Source: Bacteroidales bacterium
GTDB lineage: Bacteria > Bacteroidota > Bacteroidia > Bacteroidales > UBA932
DNA: 48,806 bases
Reading direction: 5' to 3'
Assembly: GCA_017437825.1 (NCBI GenBank)
Contig: JAFRXC010000039.1
Coordinates: 1 to 48,806, forward strand
The notes beneath the pieces were generated by a model, which was not told where the DNA came from, searched no databases, and saw nothing but the letters and a program-made list of their open reading frames with translations. Below, in pieces: positions 1 through 8,147 of the stretch (position 1 is the stretch's first letter; each line of letters starts with the position of its first letter). The translations under genes were made by a program, and so were the position numbers.

Positions 1-1105
1 CGTAACGCTCGATTGAGGTGTTGGTTCCGATAGTGAACCAGGGCTTGATCTTGTAGTCGGCGTTGATCTGTGCGGTGAGACGCTTGTAGAAGTCCTTGTT
101 ACCCTTTACCATACCGTCCTGGTCTACATAGGTGAGGGCTACGTAATATGAACCCTTCTCGCTTCCGGCCTGTGCTCCTACGGTCGCACGGTGGTTGATA
201 CCGAGTCCGTATACTGCATCTGCCCAGTTGGTGTCGGTCTTGCCGTCCCATATGCCGCTTGAAATGAGGTCCTCTTTGGAGGAAACATAACCGGCCTGGG
301 TCATCCAGTCGATGTACTGCTCGGCGTTCATTACTTTTGCACGGTGTCCGAGACGGTTGAAATCTATCTGATACTGGAAGAATACGTTTCCGTCAGTTGC
401 CTTGGAACCGTTCTTGGTGGTTACGAGGATAACACCGTTACCAGCCTGTGCGCCGTAGATGGCGGCTGATGCGGCGTCCTTCAGGACCTCGATTGATTCG
501 ATCATTGAAGGATCGAGGTACTGGATGTTGTCTACTTTAAGTCCGTCTACGATGAGGAGCGGGCCGAGTCCGTACTGTCCGTTGGATGACACACCACGTA
601 CGCGGATGTCCGATCCCTTACCAGGAGCACCTGATGCGTTGGTTACCTGGATACCTGCTGCCTTTCCCTGGAGGGCTGCAGCTGCATCTGAGGTTGAACG
701 GAAAGAGAGGTCAGCTTCCTTAACGGATGCTACGGAACCGGTGAGGTCGCTCTTGCGCTGAACACCGTAACCGATAACTACGGTTTCCTCAAGGAATTCG
801 TTGTCTTCTTCCAATGTGAAATTAATAACTGACCTTCCTCCTACTGCTACAGTCTGTGAGGTGTAGCCGATGAAGGAAACGGTAACACTTGAATTGGCAG
901 GAACTGACAGGCTGTAGTTACCGTCTAGATCGGTAATAGCTCCCACAGTTGTGTTGCCAACGAGTACTACGGAGGCGCCGATTACGGGTTCTCCGCTCGA
1001 GTCTGTGACTTTACCTCTCAGGTTGACGTTCTGAGCGTTAATAGTAACGCCCAAAAGAATCAGAGAGAAGAAAAGAGCAACTCTTTTAAGAATCGTCTGT
1101 TTCAT
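1..1105 (-). CDS. SusC-like TonB-dependent receptor, N-terminal part (runs off left edge)
   Basis: About 368 residues of a SusC-type outer-membrane receptor are present; the gene reads leftwards and continues past base 1. The start is the ATG at 1105-1103 and begins with a signal peptide (MKQTILKRVALFF). Next comes a carboxypeptidase-regulatory-like domain (GKVTDSSGEPVIGASV, then DLDGNYSLSV and SFIGYTSQ), the usual SusC linker (ETVVIGYGVQRKSDLTGSV) and the start of the TonB plug (GKAAGIQVTNASG, RVRGVSSNG, YGAQAGNGVILVTTK). Receptors of this family import oligosaccharides through the outer membrane together with a SusD lipoprotein, which would lie outside the window. It is divergent from the transporter operon at 1265. 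The substrate cannot be inferred. Confidence 0.93.
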   Translation of the reverse strand, partial: MKQTILKRVALFFSLILLGVTINAQNVNLRGKVTDSSGEPVIGASVVLVGNTTVGAITDLDGNYSLSVPANSSVTVSFIGYTSQTVAVGGRSVINFTLEEDNEFLEETVVIGYGVQRKSDLTGSVASVKEADLSFRSTSDAAAALQGKAAGIQVTNASGAPGKGSDIRVRGVSSNGQYGLGPLLIVDGLKVDNIQYLDPSMIESIEVLKDAASAAIYGAQAGNGVILVTTKNGSKATDGNVFFQYQIDFNRLGHRAKVMNAEQYIDWMTQAGYVSSKEDLISSGIWDGKTDTNWADAVYGLGINHRATVGAQAGSEKGSYYVALTYVDQDGMVKGNKDFYKRLTAQINADYKIKPWFTIGTNTSIERY

Positions 1106-1149
1106 TAGTGTGGTTAATAAATTAAGGTATAAAGTGAAGTTAATTTTGG

Positions 1150-1157
1150 CAAATATA
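1150..1157 (-). promoter_or_regulatory. Candidate -7 element for the left-edge susC-like gene
   Basis: Read on the minus strand this is TATATTTG, matching the Bacteroidota -7 consensus TAnnTTTG. It lies 45 bp before the susC start codon. I see no good TTTG at the expected 19-21 bp further upstream, so the call rests on the -7 box and its position only. Confidence 0.45.
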
Positions 1158-1240
1158 AGCATTTTGGGCAAGAAATTGAATACTTTTTAAGGAAAAACGC
1201 AAAGCGGGACTTAACACGTGCAAATTGAAAAGATTTTTAA

Positions 1241-1248
1241 TATCTTTG
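1241..1248 (+). promoter_or_regulatory. Candidate -7 element for the transporter operon
   Basis: TATCTTTG matches TAnnTTTG and lies 17 bp before the ATG at 1265, which would leave a very short leader. A -33 element at proper spacing is not evident. The 159-bp divergent gap to the susC-like gene holds both candidate promoters and nothing else that I can see. Confidence 0.4.
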
Positions 1249-1264
1249 AGAAGATATTTATATT

Positions 1265-2674
1265 ATGGGCAACATTAACGGCAAATTATCCTGGCGCGAG
1301 AGGATAGGACTTAGTTCCGGAGAACTGGCGCAGAACCTCATTTACCAGACGGTCAGCATTTGGCTGCTCTTCTTTTATACTAATGTGTACGGACTGAAGC
1401 CCGAGGTGGCTGCAGTGATGTTTCTGGTAGTGCGTATCATAGACATTATATGGGATCCTATCGTCGGAGCATTCGTGGACAAATCAAACCTGAGATGGGG
1501 TAAATATCGCTCCTGGCTCATCATTGGAGGAATCCTGCTGGCGACCTTCGCAATACTGTGCTTCTGGAACGGTTTCAGCGGCTCGCTCTTATACGCGTAC
1601 GTAACTTATGTAGGAATGAGTATGTGTTTCACGCTGGTCAACGTGCCCTATGGATCCCTTCAGGCTTCTATGACCCGTGATCCGGAAGAAATAACGTTGT
1701 TGACAACCATCAGGATGCTGTTCGCCAATTTCGGCGGCCTGGTCATCAAGACGCTCCCGCTGGTGATAGCCATATTCGCGCCCAAGGTCCTGAATCCCGA
1801 CACGGGCAAGATGGAGGCTGTTTACAACACTCCCGAGGCAGGTTCTGCCTGGTTCATTACAATGACCATCTTTGCCCTGATCGGACTGGGCTTATTCTTT
1901 TTCTGCTTCGCTGAGAGCAAGGAACGCATCGCTATGGGCAAGGAGCAGACAGAGACCGTAAAGGTCAGCGACCTTTTCAATGAACTTAAAGTCAACCGTC
2001 AGCTGCGCATACTGTCATTCTTCTTCATAATAGCGTTCATTACTATGAGCGTCAGCAATGCGGCGGATTCGTATTTTATGACTTATAATATAAATGCCAC
2101 GCCTTTTATGACAACTGTGTTCATGTGGCTGGGAACAATACCGGCATTCATCCTTCTGCCCCTTGTTCCTGCCATGAAGCGCAAGTTCGGCCAGAGAGGG
2201 ATGTTCCGCCTCTTCCTGGTTATTGCTATAATTGGAATGGCATTGATGTACCTCTTCGTCTCCATCCCTGCCTTGAAGGCATGTTTCCCTCTCCTCTGCC
2301 TTGCACAGTTGGTAAAGAGCTCTGGAATCCTGGTGGCTACCGGCTATATGTGGGCCTTGGTTCCCGACGTGGTGACATACGGAGAATACATAGGAGGCCG
2401 CCGTATTGCCGGTATCGTCAACGCAATAATCTGTTTCTTCATGAAACTTGGAATGGCGCTGGGAGGCGTGATCCCGGGACTGGTACTTTCCTGGGTGGGC
2501 TTCAAGGCCGCCAGCCAGACCCAGACTCCGCTGGCGGAGCAGGGAATCCTGTGGCTCGTCACCATTGTCCCGGCCCTTCTGTTCGTACTTGCAATATTTA
2601 TTATCAATAAGTATGAGCTTGACGACAAGAGGATGAAAGAAATAATCAACGAAATTGAAGGCCGAAACAACTAA
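1265..2674 (+). CDS. MFS/GPH-family sugar:cation symporter
   Basis: A 469-residue inner-membrane protein with about twelve hydrophobic segments, resembling the glycoside-pentoside-hexuronide:cation symporters (MelB/XynB type). Seen: an N-terminal SSGELAQNLIYQ stretch, DIIWDPIVGAFVDKSNLRWGK after the second helix (the conserved D-P-x-x-G-x-x-x-D and R-x-G-R/K loop of GPH transporters), PYGSLQASMT, and a late VPDVVTYGEYIGGRR loop. The length fits the family (about 450-500). It is the first gene of an operon with an oxidoreductase and an isomerase-like protein, so it probably imports the sugar or sugar acid that they process. The substrate (hexuronide, pentoside or disaccharide) cannot be read from the sequence. 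Confidence 0.9.
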   Translation: MGNINGKLSWRERIGLSSGELAQNLIYQTVSIWLLFFYTNVYGLKPEVAAVMFLVVRIIDIIWDPIVGAFVDKSNLRWGKYRSWLIIGGILLATFAILCFWNGFSGSLLYAYVTYVGMSMCFTLVNVPYGSLQASMTRDPEEITLLTTIRMLFANFGGLVIKTLPLVIAIFAPKVLNPDTGKMEAVYNTPEAGSAWFITMTIFALIGLGLFFFCFAESKERIAMGKEQTETVKVSDLFNELKVNRQLRILSFFFIIAFITMSVSNAADSYFMTYNINATPFMTTVFMWLGTIPAFILLPLVPAMKRKFGQRGMFRLFLVIAIIGMALMYLFVSIPALKACFPLLCLAQLVKSSGILVATGYMWALVPDVVTYGEYIGGRRIAGIVNAIICFFMKLGMALGGVIPGLVLSWVGFKAASQTQTPLAEQGILWLVTIVPALLFVLAIFIINKYELDDKRMKEIINEIEGRNN

Positions 2675-2681
2675 AGTTCAA

Positions 2682-3560
2682 ATGAAATCCAATCCTGACG
2701 AAATAACACGCGATTACTTCGATTCGCTTCTCCTGAAGACCCGCTATCTGGATTCAGGACTTCCATCTACCAGCCTGACGCTGTTCGGGGAGAAGTTCGA
2801 CACCCCCATTATGACTGCCGCCTTGTCACACCTTCACAACACTGCGGAGAACGGTATGGTTACATACGCCAAGGCCGCGGCAATGAGCAACGCCGTGCAT
2901 TGGGTAGGAATGGGGGAGGATGAGGAACTCGAGGCCATACTGGCCACGGGCGCCCGCTCCATCAAGATAATAAAGCCTCACGCGGACAACGCCGAGGTGT
3001 TCAGGAAAATAGAGCACGCTGTCTCCCACGGATGCTTCGCAGTGGGGATGGACATTGACCACGCCTTCAACTCCGAAGGAGGCTATGACAACGTTTTCGG
3101 CCTGCCTATGAAGCCTAAGTCCACTCAGGAACTGGCCGAGTTCGTGGCTGCAGCAAAAGTGCCTTTCATAGTAAAAGGAGTCCTCAGCCCCGAGGACGCC
3201 GAGAAGAGCGTGAAGGCTGGAGCTGTGGGACTGGTAGTGTCCCATCATCACGGAATGATGCAGTACAGCGTGCCGCCGCTCAAGGTGCTGCCTGAGATCC
3301 TTTCCGCAGTGGGCGGCAGCGTCCCGGTTTTCGTGGACTGCGGTATCGAGAGCGGAATGGACGCATATAAATGCCTGGCGCTGGGCGCCGCGGCCGTTTC
3401 AGTGGGGCGGCATCTGATGCCGCTGCTGAAACAGGGCCCGGAGGCCGTAGCGGCCAGGATAAAGGAAATGACTGCGGAACTGGCCGGAGTAATGGCCCGG
3501 ACCGGAGTGAAGTCGCTCAAAGAAATAGACCCTTCTGTAATAGTTAAAAGAGATTTCTGA
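2682..3560 (+). CDS. FMN-dependent alpha-hydroxy-acid oxidase-like protein with altered active site
   Basis: A 292-residue TIM-barrel enzyme of the FMN-dependent alpha-hydroxy-acid dehydrogenase superfamily (lactate/glycolate oxidase type). Seen: TPIMTAALSHLH near the N-terminus, PFIVKGVLSPEDAEKSVKAG (the conserved FMN-contacting Lys-Gly strand), then VVSHHHGMM, and finally VPVFVDCGIESGMDAYKCLALGA and VSVGR, the FMN phosphate loops. In classical members the central motif is SNHGGR, whose His is the base and whose Arg holds the substrate carboxylate; here residues 187-193 read S-H-H-H-G-M-M, so the His is kept (H189) but the Arg is Met192. The real substrate may therefore not be a simple 2-hydroxy acid. 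I chose the ATG 7 bp after the transporter stop; a TTG at 2655 would overlap the upstream gene. The protein is shorter than usual (about 350) at its N-terminus. Confidence 0.85.
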   Translation: MKSNPDEITRDYFDSLLLKTRYLDSGLPSTSLTLFGEKFDTPIMTAALSHLHNTAENGMVTYAKAAAMSNAVHWVGMGEDEELEAILATGARSIKIIKPHADNAEVFRKIEHAVSHGCFAVGMDIDHAFNSEGGYDNVFGLPMKPKSTQELAEFVAAAKVPFIVKGVLSPEDAEKSVKAGAVGLVVSHHHGMMQYSVPPLKVLPEILSAVGGSVPVFVDCGIESGMDAYKCLALGAAAVSVGRHLMPLLKQGPEAVAARIKEMTAELAGVMARTGVKSLKEIDPSVIVKRDF

Positions 3561-3562
3561 TT

Positions 3563-4393
3563 ATGTATCTTGGAACTTCGTCACCGCTGCAGCACACCAC
3601 TCCTGAAGACTGGGCGGCAAAACACAAGGCACTTGGCCTCAAGGCAATCAATTTCCCTGTGAATTATCTTGAAGGGGAAGAGAAGTATATGGCCTACAAG
3701 AAAGCGGCCGACGCTGCCGGCTTGAGCATATCGGAAGTGGGAATCTGGCGCAACACCCTGGCCTCCGACCCTGAAGAAAGGGCAAAATGGATAAACTATG
3801 CCATAGGGGAACTGCAGATGGCCGAAGAAATCGGAGCCACTTGCTGCGTGAACGTAGTGGGTACCCCGTACGGCCCGCGCTGGGACGGTGGGTATCGCGA
3901 CAATTTCAGCAAGGAACTCTGGGCGGATGCCGTAAAGATGATCCGTCAGGTGATTGACAGTGTCAGGCCGCGCCATACCAAATTCTGCATAGAATCAATG
4001 CCCTGGATGATTCCCAGCAGTCCGCAGGAGTGCCTCCGCCTCCTTGAGGACGTCGACCGCGCAGAATTCGCCACTCACCTGGACGTGGTCAATATGATAA
4101 CATCGCCCCAGAGATACTTCTTCAACGACGACTTCCTCAGGGAGTGTTTCTCGGTACTGAAAGGCACCATTGTCAGCTGTCACCTGAAGAACATAAAACT
4201 GAAGGAGGAATATACTTTCCAGTTGGAGGAGTCTGCCTGCGAGGACGGTGCGCTGGACCTGGAACTATACGCAAGCCTGGCCAGTGCCGAGAACCCTTGC
4301 ATGCCTATGATAATAGAGCATCTCGATACTGACCAGGAATACTTTGACAGTGTAAGATACGTCAAAGAGAATCTTGGCAGGTTTATTCTATAA
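3563..4393 (+). CDS. Sugar phosphate isomerase/epimerase-like TIM-barrel protein
   Basis: A 276-residue cytoplasmic protein of the xylose-isomerase-like/AP-endonuclease-2 TIM-barrel superfamily. Seen: GLKAINFPVNYL, the helix-strand GLSISEVGIWRN, EEIGATCCVNVVGT, a metal-ligand-type KFCIESMPWMI (Glu), ATHLDVVNMI (Asp/His), TIVSCHLKNIKL (His) and a C-terminal MIIEHLDTD (Glu/His). These E-D-H-E positions are the usual divalent-metal ligands of the superfamily. The gene begins 2 bp after the oxidoreductase stop, so the two are almost certainly co-translated. Together with the symporter they suggest uptake followed by oxidation and isomerisation of an unusual sugar or sugar derivative; this is inference. 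Its 3' end overlaps the convergent GH43 gene by 11 bp. Confidence 0.85.
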   Translation: MYLGTSSPLQHTTPEDWAAKHKALGLKAINFPVNYLEGEEKYMAYKKAADAAGLSISEVGIWRNTLASDPEERAKWINYAIGELQMAEEIGATCCVNVVGTPYGPRWDGGYRDNFSKELWADAVKMIRQVIDSVRPRHTKFCIESMPWMIPSSPQECLRLLEDVDRAEFATHLDVVNMITSPQRYFFNDDFLRECFSVLKGTIVSCHLKNIKLKEEYTFQLEESACEDGALDLELYASLASAENPCMPMIIEHLDTDQEYFDSVRYVKENLGRFIL

Positions 4394-5723
4394 CCTTGTA
4401 ATCAAATGATTTGAGAGTGGCGTCTCCCTTGAGGAGATATGCCGGGCGCAGCGCGAAGAAGCCGCTGTAGGTGTTGTGGTGATAGGTGGATACGTCGGTT
4501 ATTGCTCCGTCACTTATCCACTGTCCATCTGCTCCGCGAACCTGTACGGAGGCTTTGTTCTTCTCGTTGCGTATGCGGATTGTCAGGTTGGAGTCAGTAC
4601 CTGTCTTGCCGAAGAATGCGTTCTCGTTGTAGAAGAGGAACAGTCCGGCCTCGCTTCCTTCAGGCACGTTGAATTCTGCCGTAATCTCGTAGGATTCGTC
4701 CACGGCGGTGGTTGTCCAGAGGGTTCCGTCCTGGAATCCGCCGTGCCATTTGGCCCACATTATGGGGTTCTCGTAATGGCGCAGGTAGCTGTAATCCTGA
4801 AGGCCTCCGTTCTCCCAGAGGGCTCCGTCAGGCTGGGCAAGCACCGGCCATCCGTCATCGGTCCAATTTACGCTTTCGATGATGGTGCTGCGGCCGAGTG
4901 TATGGTAGCCGTTGCGGTATGCGTGATATACTATGTACCAGTTGCCGTCGGGGTCGTCGATGAGGGTCCCGTGTCCCTTGGACCACCAGGCCTCATCTCC
5001 TGAATAGGTGTGGACGAGAGGGTTGTGAGGGCTGTTCTCCCAGGGGCCGAGCACTGACTTGCTCCTTGCCACTACGCACATATGGCTGGTGACGGGGCCG
5101 GCGGTGCCGCCTTCTGCGGTAACCAGGTAGTACCAGTCTCCGCGCTTGAGAAGCTTGGGTGATTCCAGCCACATTCCCTCGGTTTCCCATTCTTGGGGGT
5201 ATTCCCACCCGTCGTAGGCTTTCTTCCTGGCTCCGTTGGCTGCAAGTCCGTCTGCAGTAAGCGGTGTAACAAAACCGTTATTTGTGTAGAGGTAGCGGTT
5301 TCCGTCAGCGTCCATTACGTGTCCGGGGTCAATTCCGCCTACGTCCAGTTTTATAGGGTCGCTCCACGGTCCTTCTATCTTGTCTGCGACTACCACGTAG
5401 TTCTCGCCGCGACTGGTAGGATAATAGATGTAATATTTCCCGTTTACTTTGCACAGGTCGGGAGCATAAATCGAATAATCTCCGTCAATTACCGTACGTA
5501 CTACAGGCTCCCAGTGAAGGAGGTCGGTGGAATGCCATATCAGAAGGGCGGGGAAGTACGTGAATGAAGAGTGCGTGATGTAGTAATCATTGCCGTCCCT
5601 CATAATGGAAGGATCAGGGTAATCTCCCGGGAAAATGACCGTCTTTATGGTCTTGGCAGGTTTTGTACAACCTGCTGCAAGCACCAGGGCTGCAGAGAGG
5701 ATTGCGATGAGGCGAGTTTTCAT
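4383..5723 (-). CDS. GH43 family lipoprotein (beta-xylosidase/alpha-L-arabinofuranosidase type)
   Basis: A 446-residue exported glycosidase. The signal ends in LAAGC (Cys19), a lipobox, so it should be membrane-anchored. The five-bladed propeller motifs are clear: base D37 in DYPDP, YAPD at 86-89, pKa-modulating D132 in GIDPGH, and acid E187 in LESPK; a later SKGHGTLIDD supplies the usual His. Residues from about 315 form a beta-sandwich of the kind that follows GH43 beta-xylosidases. Activity is probably on terminal beta-xylosyl or alpha-arabinosyl residues; the subfamily was not resolved. It converges on the transporter operon and is divergent from the phosphatase operon at 5804. A GH43 so close to the arabinan locus may belong to the same degradation network. 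Confidence 0.9.
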   Translation of the reverse strand: MKTRLIAILSAALVLAAGCTKPAKTIKTVIFPGDYPDPSIMRDGNDYYITHSSFTYFPALLIWHSTDLLHWEPVVRTVIDGDYSIYAPDLCKVNGKYYIYYPTSRGENYVVVADKIEGPWSDPIKLDVGGIDPGHVMDADGNRYLYTNNGFVTPLTADGLAANGARKKAYDGWEYPQEWETEGMWLESPKLLKRGDWYYLVTAEGGTAGPVTSHMCVVARSKSVLGPWENSPHNPLVHTYSGDEAWWSKGHGTLIDDPDGNWYIVYHAYRNGYHTLGRSTIIESVNWTDDGWPVLAQPDGALWENGGLQDYSYLRHYENPIMWAKWHGGFQDGTLWTTTAVDESYEITAEFNVPEGSEAGLFLFYNENAFFGKTGTDSNLTIRIRNEKNKASVQVRGADGQWISDGAITDVSTYHHNTYSGFFALRPAYLLKGDATLKSFDYKVIE

Positions 5724-5749
5724 TGTTGCATTACATATTTTATATGTTC

Positions 5750-5757
5750 CAAATATA
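5750..5757 (-). promoter_or_regulatory. Candidate -7 element for the GH43 lipoprotein
   Basis: On the minus strand this reads TATATTTG, matching TAnnTTTG, 26 bp before the start codon at 5723. No convincing -33 box is seen at 19-21 bp. Confidence 0.45.
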
Positions 5758-5803
5758 TGATTTTTTTATCTAACTTAGCATAATTCATTTACAATCACAG
5801 ATA

Positions 5804-7081
5804 ATGAGAAAAATATTATTGATAGCTTCTGCGCTGCTTTGTCTGGCAGCTTCAGCCGCCCTTGCTCAGACTTACAGGTCTGAAGCAGCGGTACGCGCCC
5901 TTCAAGAAGACCGCACCAGGGCCGGTAACAACCTCAATTCCTACGAATTTCCCGTAATAAAGGATACTAAACCTCCAAGAGGATATAAACCATTCTATAT
6001 CAGCCATTACGGCAGGCACGGTTCCCGTTCCAACTGGGGTGGTACGGCATACGAAGGCGTCATTTCCGTACTGGAAGCCGGCAAGGCTATAGGCATCCTC
6101 ACCCCTGATGGCGAGATGGTCCTGGACGGAGCCCGCAAGGTTCTGGCAGGCTGGGACGGAATGGACGGACGCCTGTCCCAGAGAGGCTCGCGCGAGCACG
6201 CAGCCCTTGCCAAGCGTATGTTCAACAGATATCCTCAGGTTTTCAAGGGACAGAAGAACGTTCGCGCTTTCTCCAGCACGGTGCAGAGGTGCATCATAAG
6301 CATGAACTCTTTCACCAATTCCCTGGTACGCCAGAACCCCAAGCTGGAAATCAGGCTCGACACCGGCGAAAAGTTCATGGATTACCTTGACAACGAGAAA
6401 GGATGGCAGCAGAAGACAGCCAGGGCAATGATGAAGAGCCGGGACTATATGAAGAACGTTCCTGACGATACGCTCGGCGTACTTACGCGCCTCTTCACAG
6501 ACCAGGAGGCCGCCCGCAGGATCGTCACCAGTCCCCGTCATTTCACCGACGACGTTTTCAACACAGCCGTTGTTGCGGAGGACTTCGACATAGAGAACGA
6601 TATCTACAGCGTGTTGCCTTTCGACGCAGTCTACAACCGCTGGGCATCCAACAATATGTTCCTTTATCTGGGTCACTGCAACTCCGTAGATGCCGGCCTC
6701 GACCGCGTAGAGATGGCAAAGTCCTGCGTGGAAGACATCGTAACCAAGGCTGACGAGGCCATCAGGACGGGCAATTACGCCGCTGACCTTCGCTTCGGCC
6801 ACGACTATCCTCTTATGGCCTTGGTGAGCTATCTTGGTATCGAGGGCGTAGGCGACAGGCTGGAAGTGGACGAGATTTGCGACAAGTGGCTGGGTTTCTG
6901 GAACATTCCGATGGCCAGCAATTTGCAGATGATATTCTACAAGAACAATGATGGAGACGTCCTCGTAAAGTTCCTATATCAGGAGCAGGAGAGGCTTCTC
7001 CGCGGCCTTGAACCCTTCTACGGTCCCTACTACAAGTGGGAGACCGTAAAGGCCAATCTGGAGGGTTATAAACGCTTTTAA
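5804..7081 (+). CDS. Histidine acid phosphatase family protein (phytase/MINPP-like), exported
   Basis: A 425-residue secreted phosphatase. A signal peptide ending near ALAQ is followed by the hallmark HYGRHGSRS: the RHGxR box has R71, nucleophile H72 and R75. The second hallmark, His-Asp, is at 333-334 (RFGHDYPLMAL). This two-part signature and the length fit histidine acid phosphatases including inositol-polyphosphate phosphatases, so hydrolysis of phytate-like or other phosphate esters in the periplasm is likely; the substrate is not determined. It is first in a four-gene set with DUF362, flavoprotein and DUF3108 genes separated by 15-22 bp, suggesting one transcript. Confidence 0.9.
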   Translation: MRKILLIASALLCLAASAALAQTYRSEAAVRALQEDRTRAGNNLNSYEFPVIKDTKPPRGYKPFYISHYGRHGSRSNWGGTAYEGVISVLEAGKAIGILTPDGEMVLDGARKVLAGWDGMDGRLSQRGSREHAALAKRMFNRYPQVFKGQKNVRAFSSTVQRCIISMNSFTNSLVRQNPKLEIRLDTGEKFMDYLDNEKGWQQKTARAMMKSRDYMKNVPDDTLGVLTRLFTDQEAARRIVTSPRHFTDDVFNTAVVAEDFDIENDIYSVLPFDAVYNRWASNNMFLYLGHCNSVDAGLDRVEMAKSCVEDIVTKADEAIRTGNYAADLRFGHDYPLMALVSYLGIEGVGDRLEVDEICDKWLGFWNIPMASNLQMIFYKNNDGDVLVKFLYQEQERLLRGLEPFYGPYYKWETVKANLEGYKRF

Positions 7082-7103
7082 TTGACTTTTATACTTAGAC
7101 AAT

Positions 7104-8132
7104 ATGAATAGGAATATTATTATCCGCTCCTTCCTGGCATTGGCCCTGACGGCAATGTCTTTAACCGGATGCTATGTCCAGAAGAAAACCGGCGACTCCT
7201 TAAGCACTAAAGGTGTTGAAGTCCCCTCCACTGCAAATCCGGATCCTACGGCGCCAGTTGTCTATTTCACTTCAGACATCAGCCCCGAAGGCCTCATCAA
7301 AGTATACGAGGCTCTTGGAATAACCCCTTCAGGACGCGTAGCGGTCAAGATATCTACCGGTGAATCAGAGAAGAGCAACCACTTGAGGCCGGATTTCATA
7401 AAGGATTTCGTACACAAGGTCAACGGCACCCTGGTGGAGTGCAACACCGCATATGGCGGAAACCGTACCGATTCTGAATCTCACCGCAAGGCAATTGCCC
7501 AGCGTGGCTTCGAAGCAGTTTCCCACGTGGATATTATGGACGAAGAAGGGGAGATGAGGCTTCCTGTAGTCGATGACAAGCATATCAAGTACGACATCGT
7601 GGGTTCCCACCTCCAGAATTACGACTTTATGGTGAACCTGGCCCATTTCAAGGGTCACGAGATGGGTGGATTCGGAGGCGTTCTGAAGAACCAGAGCATC
7701 GGCGTAGCCTCTACTTCAGGCAAGTTGTACATCCACTCAGCCGGAAGGAGTACCACCCGCTGGATCAGCGACGACCAGGACGGATTCCTCGAGAGCATGG
7801 CCGCAGCTGCACAGGCTGTCCACAACTACTTCAAGGCTGACGGAAGGAATATCATCTACATAGACGTAATGAACAATATGTCCGTTGACTGCGACTGTAA
7901 CGGCAATCCCGCCGCCCCTCGCCTCAAGGACATAGGCATTCTGGCTTCGATGGATCCCGTCGCCTTGGACAAGGCCTGCACAGACCTGGTATTCACACAC
8001 GACGATACAGCCGGTGACGACGCCAAGCCTCTTCAGCAGCGCATCAACCGCCAGCACGGCCTCCATATCCTGGAATACGCAGAGGGCCTCGGCCTGGGTG
8101 TAACCAAGTACAACCTGGTTAACATAGATTAA
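7104..8132 (+). CDS. DUF362 domain lipoprotein
   Basis: A 342-residue protein with a lipobox (SLTGC, Cys23) and a DUF362-type body. Seen: VAVKISTGES, DFIKDFVHKVNGTLVECNTAYGGNR, YDFMVNLAHFKGHEMGGFGGVLKNQSIG, and near the end DIGILASMDPVALDKACTDLV; these are the usual DUF362 blocks. Many DUF362 proteins also carry a ferredoxin-like domain; none is seen here, although a C-D-C pair sits in VDCDCNGNP. The molecular function of DUF362 is not established. The Fe-S flavoprotein directly downstream (15 bp) suggests a redox partnership, which is inference. Confidence 0.85.
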   Translation: MNRNIIIRSFLALALTAMSLTGCYVQKKTGDSLSTKGVEVPSTANPDPTAPVVYFTSDISPEGLIKVYEALGITPSGRVAVKISTGESEKSNHLRPDFIKDFVHKVNGTLVECNTAYGGNRTDSESHRKAIAQRGFEAVSHVDIMDEEGEMRLPVVDDKHIKYDIVGSHLQNYDFMVNLAHFKGHEMGGFGGVLKNQSIGVASTSGKLYIHSAGRSTTRWISDDQDGFLESMAAAAQAVHNYFKADGRNIIYIDVMNNMSVDCDCNGNPAAPRLKDIGILASMDPVALDKACTDLVFTHDDTAGDDAKPLQQRINRQHGLHILEYAEGLGLGVTKYNLVNID

Positions 8133-8147
8133 TACTGTCATCGTTAA

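Noticed and set aside
459-761. Plus-strand frame of 100 codons at the left end
   Set aside because: Antisense to the partial SusC-like gene, which is supported by clear domain motifs.
2125-2610. Plus-strand frame of 161 codons
   Set aside because: Out-of-frame reading of the symporter gene; low-complexity Pro/Arg/Gly translation.
5852-6802. Minus-strand open frame of 316 codons
   Set aside because: It lies wholly inside the histidine phosphatase gene, whose catalytic motifs are intact; the shadow frame has no recognisable domain.
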